This document shows, one piece after another, positions 6,473 to 12,051 of a DNA stretch of 12,051 nt. Numbering within the stretch: position 1 is the stretch's first letter; each line of letters starts with the position of its first letter. Where the stretch lies: the NCBI GenBank assembly GCA_964567585.1, contig CAZMND010000062.1, positions 1 through 12,051 of the forward strand, read 5' to 3'. Origin of the DNA: CALZKI01 sp964567585 (GTDB lineage Bacteria; Bacillota; Clostridia; Lachnospirales; Lachnospiraceae). The notes under the pieces are model-generated. The model was not told the DNA's origin and searched no databases. It worked only from the letters and a program-made list of their open reading frames with translations. The position numbers and the translations under genes were made by a program.

Positions 6473-8719
6473 ATGGCGAATCATAATGAGAGAATCATAA
6501 AAACCGAATATTCGGAAGTTATGCAAAAATCCTATATCGACTATGCGATGAGTGTCATTGTGGCAAGAGCTCTGCCGGATGTAAGGGATGGTTTAAAACC
6601 GGTTCAGAGACGTACTTTATACGATATGCATGAACTTGGTATTAAATACGATAAACCATATCGTAAGAGTGCCCGTATCGTTGGTGATACAATGGGTAAA
6701 TACCATCCACACGGGGATAGTTCTATTTACGAAGCGCTGGTTGTAATGAGTCAGGACTTTAAAAAAGGCCTTCCGCTTGTTGACGGCCATGGTAACTTTG
6801 GCAATATTGAAGGAGATGGCGCGGCTGCTATGCGTTATACGGAAGCCAGACTTCAAAAAGTTGCACAGGAAGGTTTACTTGCTGATTTAGATAAAGATGT
6901 GGTGGATTTTGGTCCAAACTTTGACGAAACGGAAAAAGAACCACTTGTTTTACCGGCTAAGTTTCCGAATCTTTTGGTAAACGGTTCCGAAGGTATTGCG
7001 GTAGGTATGGCAACGAGTATTCCGCCGCACAATTTAGCGGAAGTAATTGATGCTACCAAGGCTTATATGAAGGATGAGAATATTTCTACAAGGGAACTTA
7101 TGAAGTATGTGAAGGGTCCTGATTTTCCAACGGGTGGTATTGTTATTAACAAAGATGACCTTTTAGATATTTATGAAACAGGACTTGGAAAAATTAAAAT
7201 CCGTGGCAAAGTAGAAATCGAAAAAGGTAAAGCAGGAAAAACGAACCTGATTATTACGGAAATTCCATACACCATGATTGGTGCCAATATCGGCAAGTTT
7301 TTGTCAGATGTGGCAGCTCTTGCGGAGACAAAGAAGACAATGGATATCGTAGATATTTCCAACCAGTCTTCCAAGGAAGGTATCCGAATTGTTATCGAAC
7401 TTCGTAAAGATTGCGATGTAGAGAATTTCAAAAATATGCTCTACAAAAAGACACGTCTTGAAGATACATTTGGTGTCAATATGCTGGCAATTCACGAAGG
7501 AAGACCGGAAACAATGGGCTTAAAAGCAATTCTTAAGGCCAATGTGGACTTCCGGTATGAAGTAACAACCAGAAAATATACCAATCTTTTGCAGAAAGAA
7601 CTGGATAAAAAAGAAATCCAGGAAGGCTTGATTAAAGCCTGCAATGTAATTGATTTAATTATTGAAATTTTGCGTGGTTCCAAAGACAGAAAGATGGCAA
7701 AAGCCTGTCTTGTGGAAGGAAAAATTGATGGAATTAAATTTAAAACAAAAGAGTCCAAGATTATGGCGACTCAGCTTATGTTTACTGAAAAACAGGCAGA
7801 TGCCATTTTGGAAATGCGTTTGTATAAATTGATTGGTCTGGAAATTGAGGCATTAATCAATGACCATGAAGAAACTATGGCGAATATTTATCGTTATGAA
7901 GATATTCTGGCAAGAAAAGATTCCATGGCACAGGTTATTATGAACGACCTTGACGGAATTAAAAAAGAATTCCAGAGAGCAAGAAGAACTGCCATTGAAA
8001 ATGCCGAGGCGGCTGTTTTTGAAGAAAAGAAACTGGAAGAAATGGACGTGATGTTCCTTGTAGACCGTTTCGGATATGCAAGATGTATTGATATGGCAAC
8101 TTATGAAAGAAACAAAGAAGCTGCCGATACGGAAAACAAATTTGTATTTTTATGTAAAAATACAGGGAAAGTTTGCCTATTTACAGATAGTGGTCAGTTG
8201 CATACAATTAAGGTGCTGGATGTCCCGTTTGGAAAATTCAGAGATAAAGGTGTGCCACTGGATAATGTGAGCAATTATGATACAACAAAAGAAAATATCG
8301 TTTATGTTACAAGCCAGTCTGATTTGAATTTATACAGAGTTGTTTTTGTTACAACTCAAGGTATGGTCAAAATTGTAGACGGTGGTGAATTTGATGTTGC
8401 AAAACGTACTGTTGCAGCAACCAAATTAAATGATGGCGATAGCGTGTTAAATGTGGTATCCTTAAAAGAACAGAGAAATATTATTATGCAGACCACCGAT
8501 GGTTATTTCCTGCGTTTCCCGGTAGAAGATATCCCGGAAAAGAAAAAAGCAGCAATCGGTGTTCGCGGTATTAAATTAAATGCAAAGAATACGGTTGAAA
8601 ATGTTTATTATACGAGAAATGCTGTAGAATCCACTATTGAATATAAAGGAAAAACAGTTGAACTTAATAAAATTAAACTTGGTTCAAGAGATTCCAAAGG
8701 TGTAAAAATCAGAACGTAG
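6473..8719 (+). CDS. parC: Type IIA DNA topoisomerase subunit A, probably topoisomerase IV ParC
   Basis: A 748-residue DNA cleavage and rejoining subunit. The winged-helix domain has catalytic Arg121-Tyr122 in AAAMRYTEAR (117-126), and the quinolone-determining segment HPHGDSSIYE (78-87) has Ser83 and Glu87, the usual susceptible residues by E. coli GyrA numbering. Tower and coiled-coil regions run to about 510. The C-terminal beta-pinwheel (about 522-748) shows degenerate blade repeats such as FRDKGVP (589-595). The first-blade position that holds QRRGGKG in gyrase instead reads around YERNKEAADTENK (544-556), so the GyrA box needed for wrapping and negative supercoiling is missing; this favours ParC. 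The N-terminal half nonetheless looks GyrA-like (GHGNFGNIEGDGAAAMRY). The gene starts 13 nt after the B subunit, whose stop codon overlaps AGGAGG, so the pair is one operon giving matched subunits. Confidence 0.87.
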   Translation: MANHNERIIKTEYSEVMQKSYIDYAMSVIVARALPDVRDGLKPVQRRTLYDMHELGIKYDKPYRKSARIVGDTMGKYHPHGDSSIYEALVVMSQDFKKGLPLVDGHGNFGNIEGDGAAAMRYTEARLQKVAQEGLLADLDKDVVDFGPNFDETEKEPLVLPAKFPNLLVNGSEGIAVGMATSIPPHNLAEVIDATKAYMKDENISTRELMKYVKGPDFPTGGIVINKDDLLDIYETGLGKIKIRGKVEIEKGKAGKTNLIITEIPYTMIGANIGKFLSDVAALAETKKTMDIVDISNQSSKEGIRIVIELRKDCDVENFKNMLYKKTRLEDTFGVNMLAIHEGRPETMGLKAILKANVDFRYEVTTRKYTNLLQKELDKKEIQEGLIKACNVIDLIIEILRGSKDRKMAKACLVEGKIDGIKFKTKESKIMATQLMFTEKQADAILEMRLYKLIGLEIEALINDHEETMANIYRYEDILARKDSMAQVIMNDLDGIKKEFQRARRTAIENAEAAVFEEKKLEEMDVMFLVDRFGYARCIDMATYERNKEAADTENKFVFLCKNTGKVCLFTDSGQLHTIKVLDVPFGKFRDKGVPLDNVSNYDTTKENIVYVTSQSDLNLYRVVFVTTQGMVKIVDGGEFDVAKRTVAATKLNDGDSVLNVVSLKEQRNIIMQTTDGYFLRFPVEDIPEKKKAAIGVRGIKLNAKNTVENVYYTRNAVESTIEYKGKTVELNKIKLGSRDSKGVKIRT

Positions 8720-8737
8720 AATTTAGGAAGAGGTTTT

Positions 8738-9292
8738 ATGAGAGTTATTGCAGGTACAGCCAGGAGTTTACCGCTAAAAACGAGAGAAGGAAAAGACACA
8801 AGGCCTACCACGGACAGAATTAAAGAGACATTGTTTAATATGTTACAGCCTTATGTGGGCGAAGCGGTGTTTTTCGATTTATTCAGTGGAAGTGGCGGAA
8901 TTGGTATTGAGGCATTAAGCCGCGGTGCGTTTCATGCGTATTTTGTTGAAAATGATGCAAAAGCAATTGAATGTATTGTCGATAATCTCAGATTTACGAA
9001 TTTTACCGATAAAGCGACTGTTTTAAAACAGGATGTTATCAGTGCTCTTAACGGAATAGCAGAAAAAGAAGCGGATGTCATTTTTATGGACCCACCATAT
9101 GACAGGTTGCTGGAAAAGAGTGTACTGGAAGTGCTTTCAACAAAAAAATATGTGACTGACAATACATTAATTGTTGTTGAAGCTTCTTTGAATACTGATT
9201 TTTCCTATTTGGACGAGTTTGGATTTGAAGTGATGAAGGAGAAAAAGTATAAAACTAATAAACATATGTTTATACGGAGGAAAGATTCATGA
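8738..9292 (+). CDS. rsmD: 16S rRNA (guanine966-N2)-methyltransferase RsmD
   Basis: A 184-residue SAM-dependent methyltransferase, normal family length, expected to methylate G966 (E. coli numbering) of 16S rRNA during small-subunit assembly. The conserved N-terminal substrate motif TRPTTDRIKETLFN is at 21-34, the SAM-binding motif I DLFSGSGGIGIEALSRGA at 47-64, and the catalytic MDPPYD tetrad region at 117-122. It begins 18 nt after parC behind AGGAAGAGG and ends with an ATGA overlap with coaD, so the two are translationally coupled. The rsmD-coaD pair (ylbH-ylbI in B. subtilis) is widely conserved, and a ylbJ-like gene follows there as in this window, though here it is on the opposite strand. 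Confidence 0.95.
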   Translation: MRVIAGTARSLPLKTREGKDTRPTTDRIKETLFNMLQPYVGEAVFFDLFSGSGGIGIEALSRGAFHAYFVENDAKAIECIVDNLRFTNFTDKATVLKQDVISALNGIAEKEADVIFMDPPYDRLLEKSVLEVLSTKKYVTDNTLIVVEASLNTDFSYLDEFGFEVMKEKKYKTNKHMFIRRKDS

Positions 9293-9777
9293 AGGTAGCA
9301 GTTTATCCGGGAAGTTTTGATCCGGTGACTTACGGACATCTTGATATTATTAAACGTTCTGCGGAAATTTTTGATGAATTAATCGTGGCAGTTTTGGATA
9401 ATAAAACAAAGAGCCCATTGTTTTCGGTAGAAGAACGTGTTAGAATGTTAGAGGAAGTTACGAAAGAATTTCCAAACGTAAAGGTGGAATCCTTTAGTGG
9501 TCTTTTGATAGATTATGCAAAGACAAAAGACATTCACGTGTCTATCAGAGGATTGCGTGCGATTACGGATTTTGAATATGAATTGCAGATAGCACAGACG
9601 AATAAGAAGTTATCTGACGGAGAGCTGGATACGTTATTTTTGACTACGAGTCTGGAATATTCTTACCTCAGTTCTTCAGGTGTGAAAGAAATTGCATGTT
9701 TTAATGGTGATATCAGTCAGTGCGTACCACCTTATGTGGCAGAGTTAGTTTATAAAAAATATGGACACCGTTCTTAA
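9289..9777 (+). CDS. coaD: Phosphopantetheine adenylyltransferase
   Basis: A 162-residue enzyme that transfers AMP from ATP to 4'-phosphopantetheine, forming dephospho-CoA, the penultimate step of coenzyme A synthesis in the cytoplasm. The nucleotidyltransferase signature GSFDPVTYGHLDI (8-20) holds the T/HxGH ATP-binding site, SIRGLRAITDFEYE (85-98) supplies the binding Arg88, and LSSSGVKEIA (127-136) matches the family's ISSSxVKE motif. Length is typical. The start codon overlaps the rsmD stop (ATGA) and is preceded by ACGGAGG at 9274-9280, so it has its own good ribosome binding site inside the rsmD 3' end. The coiled-coil gene follows after 22 nt. Confidence 0.96.
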   Translation: MKVAVYPGSFDPVTYGHLDIIKRSAEIFDELIVAVLDNKTKSPLFSVEERVRMLEEVTKEFPNVKVESFSGLLIDYAKTKDIHVSIRGLRAITDFEYELQIAQTNKKLSDGELDTLFLTTSLEYSYLSSSGVKEIACFNGDISQCVPPYVAELVYKKYGHRS

Positions 9778-9799
9778 GTGAATATTAAGGAGATAAGAT

Positions 9800-10420
9800 A
9801 TGAGCAGCAAAATCGAACAGTTAATTGATGAAATAGAGGAATATATTGACGGATGTAAGTATCAGGCATTGTCCGGCGGCAGTAAAATTATTGTTGAAAA
9901 AGAGACAATTGATGAATTGCTTCGTGAACTTCGTATGAAGACTCCTGAAGAAATTAAATTGTATCAGAAGGTTATTAAAAACCGTGAACAGATTTTAAAT
10001 GATGCCAAAAAACAGGCAGATGCTTTAATTCAGGAAGCAACAATTCAGACAAATGAACTTATTAACGAGCATGAAATTATGCAGCAGGCATATGCCCATG
10101 CAAATGAAGTTGTTACATCAGCAACTGTTCAGGCACAGAATATTTTAGATACTGCGGCTATGGAAGCGAATAATATGCGTGAAGCGGCAAGACAGTATAC
10201 AGATCAGCTTCTTGAAGCGGTAGAAATGATTGTTTCAGGAGCAATGGAAAGTGCAAATGCGAATTATAATAGTCAGATTAATTCATTGAATCAGTATTAT
10301 GAAACTATTATTTCCAATAGAACAGAATTAAATCCGCCTGTAGCGGAAGATATCGATGATGTTGCATCGGATGAAGAAGATACACAGGCAGACACCATAA
10401 ATACAGATATGTTGAAATAA
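9800..10420 (+). CDS. Conserved coiled-coil protein of unknown function (often labelled 'ATPase' in Lachnospiraceae)
   Basis: A 206-residue protein without signal peptide or membrane segment. The N-terminal part (about 1-60) is an ordered motif region: a helix rich in Ile/Glu (IEQLIDEIEEYIDGCKY), a short SGGSKIIV turn, and a KETIDELLRELR helix followed by KTPEEIKLYQKVI. Residues about 60-175 form a long Ala/Gln/Glu-rich helical coiled coil resembling DivIVA-like proteins or the b/E/H stalk subunits of rotary ATPases. The C-terminal tail (about 178-206) is acidic and probably disordered. From memory, similar proteins occur after coaD in related Clostridia under names such as ATPase or V-type ATPase subunit H, but no nucleotide-binding motif is visible, so that name is not supported. 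AAGGAG at 9787-9792, 7 nt before the ATG, supports the start. A terminator follows it. Confidence 0.85.
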   Translation: MSSKIEQLIDEIEEYIDGCKYQALSGGSKIIVEKETIDELLRELRMKTPEEIKLYQKVIKNREQILNDAKKQADALIQEATIQTNELINEHEIMQQAYAHANEVVTSATVQAQNILDTAAMEANNMREAARQYTDQLLEAVEMIVSGAMESANANYNSQINSLNQYYETIISNRTELNPPVAEDIDDVASDEEDTQADTINTDMLK

Positions 10421-10448
10421 TTAAAGACAATCTCCGGACTGTGAGATG

Positions 10449-10482
10449 AAAAAAAGGGTCTTGCCAAAAAGACTCTTTTTTT
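10449..10482 (+). terminator. Intrinsic terminator with A and T tracts, potentially bidirectional
   Basis: A 14 bp stem pairs 10449-10462 (seven A then GGGTCTT) with 10469-10482 (AAGACTC then seven T), with one G-U pair and a 6 nt loop. On the plus strand it ends the parE operon after the coiled-coil gene. On the minus strand the A tract becomes a T run after a similar stem, so it could also stop antisense transcription. A small 5 bp hairpin ATCTC/GAGAT (10430-10447) precedes it. Confidence 0.9.
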
Positions 10483-10497
10483 ATTAAGGGGTAGTAA

Positions 10498-11730
10498 ATG
10501 AAAAAAATTTTTATAACATTTATGTTGTGTATGAGCGTTTTTTTACTTTTTGGATTTAAAAGTAATGCGGATAATACAGACAAAATTATTGTTGTGATAG
10601 ATCCGGGACATGGCGGAGACAATTTAGGTGCACAGTATAATGAAATTGTTGAAAAAGATATTAATTTAAAAGTTGCGAAGGCGATGTATGATCATTTGTC
10701 AATGTATGAAGGGGTTGAAGTACATCTGACTCATGATACGGACAAAGGATTAACCTTAAAGAAACGCGCCCAGATTGCCCAAAAGAAGAATGCTGATTAT
10801 TTGATTTCATTGCATTTTAATGCGTCGGAAACTCATTTGAGCTACGGGACGGAATGTTGGGTGCCATATGATGATTTTTACGAAGAAACATATGAATTTG
10901 CATCATATTTTATTGATGAATTGACCGGAATCGGACTTTATGACAGAGGAATAAAAACAAGATTAAATGAAGACGGAGATAATTATTACGGAATCATTAG
11001 AGAGTGTGAGAAACTGGACATTCCGTGTGTTTTGGTAGAACATTGTCATTTAGATAATAATAATGACAGTGGTTATTATGAGACAGATAAAAAACTGGAA
11101 GAATTCGGTGTTTTGGATGCCGAGGCTGTGGCTAAGTTTTTAGGTTTGAAATCTAAACGACTCGGTACGGATTATAGCGAATATTCCTTGGATGTTGAGA
11201 TTCCATTGTCCGAGAACACAAGAGATAAAACAGGGCCTGATAAATGTACATTGTCAGTCAAAGAATATAAGCCAAATACCGGTGAAATCACATTGATTTT
11301 GACAACCAGAGAAGAAGACAGCAGGCTTTTGTATTATGATTACAGTGTGGATGGAGGAATAACGTATACAGAAAAATTCCCGTTAGAAAAAGAGAACATT
11401 GAATTTTCTTTTATTTTAGAAGAAGGAACAACTCCGAATATCATTGCAAGAGCATATAATCTAAATGAAATATATACAGAAAGCAATGCTATTGCGATGG
11501 ATAAAATTGAGTATGTCCCACTTGAAGAGGATGTACCGACGATACAAATTTCTACAGAAGAAAAAAAGGAAAAAGAATTTAAACAAAAAATATTATCCTT
11601 TTTAGTATTAGTTCTGATTTTTTTAGTCATATGTTTTATGGCAATAATGACATTGTATATTGTGAAGTCTGTTAACCACCGTAAGCGCCGGAAACAAAAG
11701 CGTAATATGCAAAGAAAAAAACAAGAGTAA
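10498..11730 (+). CDS. Membrane-anchored N-acetylmuramoyl-L-alanine amidase (Amidase_3)
   Basis: A 410-residue peptidoglycan hydrolase that should cut the bond between MurNAc and L-alanine of the stem peptide. A signal peptide covers about 1-24 (KK followed by a hydrophobic core, likely cleavage after SNA). The Amidase_3 domain (about 29-217) has DPGHGG with His38, Glu52 in VEKDINL, His106 in SLHFNAS and Glu181 in LVEHCHL, giving the complete zinc and catalytic set. A probably beta-rich region (about 230-340) follows, then a Lys/Glu linker, one membrane helix (about 364-390) and a strongly basic cytoplasmic tail (393-410). This predicts an outward-facing enzyme tethered at its C terminus, unlike amidases held by wall-binding repeats. 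It is longer than CwlD-type sporulation amidases. AAGGGG at 10486-10491 supports the start, 15 nt after a terminator. Its 3' end overlaps ylbJ on the other strand. Confidence 0.9.
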   Translation: MKKIFITFMLCMSVFLLFGFKSNADNTDKIIVVIDPGHGGDNLGAQYNEIVEKDINLKVAKAMYDHLSMYEGVEVHLTHDTDKGLTLKKRAQIAQKKNADYLISLHFNASETHLSYGTECWVPYDDFYEETYEFASYFIDELTGIGLYDRGIKTRLNEDGDNYYGIIRECEKLDIPCVLVEHCHLDNNNDSGYYETDKKLEEFGVLDAEAVAKFLGLKSKRLGTDYSEYSLDVEIPLSENTRDKTGPDKCTLSVKEYKPNTGEITLILTTREEDSRLLYYDYSVDGGITYTEKFPLEKENIEFSFILEEGTTPNIIARAYNLNEIYTESNAIAMDKIEYVPLEEDVPTIQISTEEKKEKEFKQKILSFLVLVLIFLVICFMAIMTLYIVKSVNHRKRRKQKRNMQRKKQE

Positions 11731-12051
11731 GGAAAGTTAATTTGATTTTGTGTAAAATATAATTTTTAAAACTCAAATCAGTATTTGAAATGTATTTCAT
11801 TGTTTGAAAAATGCAGCACAAACCACCAAATTGTAGTAATGCAAGATAAATATATGGTGGTAAGACGGAAGGATAGGATAGTCCGTTTGTAATTTCCAAA
11901 ATGCAGGAAATTATACTTGCTCCTTGTGGACTGAAAGAAAAAAATTCTGCCGGAATAAGCAGTAATATACTAAAAAACATTAAATAGCCACCTAGTGATA
12001 ACATTCCTGCGGCGCCTTCTGCTATGGCCTCGTCCAAAGCAATTGAAAAGG
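11672..12051 (-). CDS. ylbJ: YlbJ-like sporulation integral membrane protein, C-terminal part (runs off the right edge)
   Basis: The minus strand is open from the right edge to a TAA at 11674-11672, giving about 126 residues without a start; the frame continues upstream of the window, so the TTG at 12037 is not a start. The fragment has several hydrophobic helices: LSLGGYLMFFSILLLIP, YIYLALLQFGGLCCIF and LTLVFFFAYYAFV. The gate-like segment with GGYLMFFS and the EITNG motif resemble the C-terminal half of nucleoside-recognition (gate) domain proteins of the YlbJ/SpmA group. In B. subtilis ylbJ lies next to ylbH (rsmD) and ylbI (coaD) and is needed for normal spore formation, which fits the nearby rsmD-coaD. 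Identification is by resemblance and context. Its last 59 bp are antisense to the amidase gene, and no terminator is seen beyond its stop. Confidence 0.78.
   Translation of the reverse strand, partial: FSIALDEAIAEGAAGMLSLGGYLMFFSILLLIPAEFFSFSPQGASIISCILEITNGLSYPSVLPPYIYLALLQFGGLCCIFQTMKYISNTDLSFKNYILHKIKLTFLTLVFFFAYYAFVSGAYGG

Noticed and set aside
8076..8270. 64-codon plus-strand frame inside parC
   Set aside because: Out-of-frame shadow of the ParC C-terminal domain; the parC frame is continuous through it.
10362..10401. Amidase promoter from TTGCAT and CATAAA before the coiled-coil gene stop
   Set aside because: The spacer would be 28 bp, far outside the workable range, and no sporulation sigma factor consensus could be fitted convincingly.
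11672..12037. YlbJ-like frame taken as a complete 121-residue protein starting at TTG 12037
   Set aside because: The frame stays open upstream to the window edge with matching gate-domain sequence, and no ribosome binding site precedes the TTG, so it is a fragment of a longer gene.
1..12051. Mobile elements, CRISPR arrays, defence genes, tRNA or rRNA genes
   Set aside because: No transposase or integrase motifs, terminal repeats, direct-repeat arrays or cloverleaf signals were seen; coding style is uniform across the window.

Overview
The window is a block of chromosomal housekeeping genes from a low-GC, Gram-positive, probably spore-forming Clostridia member. Lachnospiraceae is the best guess. 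This rests on the AT-rich sequence, strong AGGAGG ribosome binding sites, and the neighbourhood: rpmB divergent from an Asp23-family gene and a fatty-acid kinase gene, then recG, and further along rsmD-coaD followed by a ylbJ-like gene. No mobile element, phage gene, CRISPR array, tRNA or rRNA is visible. Coding density is very high; the longest gap is the ~210 bp divergent intergenic region at the left edge.

Layout. At 1-15 on the minus strand are the first five codons of a gene that is almost certainly rpmB (ribosomal protein L28). From 227 to 11730 every gene is on the plus strand: yloU/Asp23 family (227-586), fakA/yloV (599-2320), a strong intrinsic terminator (2334-2369), recG (2392-4446), a good sigma-A type promoter (4468-4496), a type IIA topoisomerase B subunit (4537-6459) and A subunit (6473-8719), rsmD (8738-9292), coaD (9289-9777, ATGA overlap), a conserved coiled-coil protein of unknown function (9800-10420), a second intrinsic terminator with A and T tracts (10449-10482), and a membrane-anchored N-acetylmuramoyl-L-alanine amidase (10498-11730). 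On the minus strand the C-terminal part of a YlbJ-like sporulation membrane protein runs in from the right edge and ends at 11672, overlapping the amidase 3' end by 59 bp.

Transcription. Three plus-strand units are suggested: yloU-fakA (with recG by read-through or by a promoter close to its start), parE-parC-rsmD-coaD-coiled-coil gene from the promoter at 4468-4496, and the amidase gene, whose start lies only 15 nt beyond a terminator. Both recG and the amidase gene therefore sit directly behind terminators with no room for a separate promoter in the gap.

Function. The genes serve exogenous fatty acid activation (fakA), fork repair (recG), decatenation or supercoil control (parE/parC), 16S rRNA methylation (rsmD), coenzyme A synthesis (coaD) and envelope or spore maturation (amidase, ylbJ). 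The A subunit lacks a recognisable GyrA box, so the topoisomerase pair is called as topoisomerase IV rather than gyrase. I do not see a clearly new multi-gene system here. The least ordinary items are the amidase with a C-terminal membrane anchor and basic tail, its antisense overlap with ylbJ, the uncharacterised coiled-coil protein, and the two terminator-proximal gene starts.
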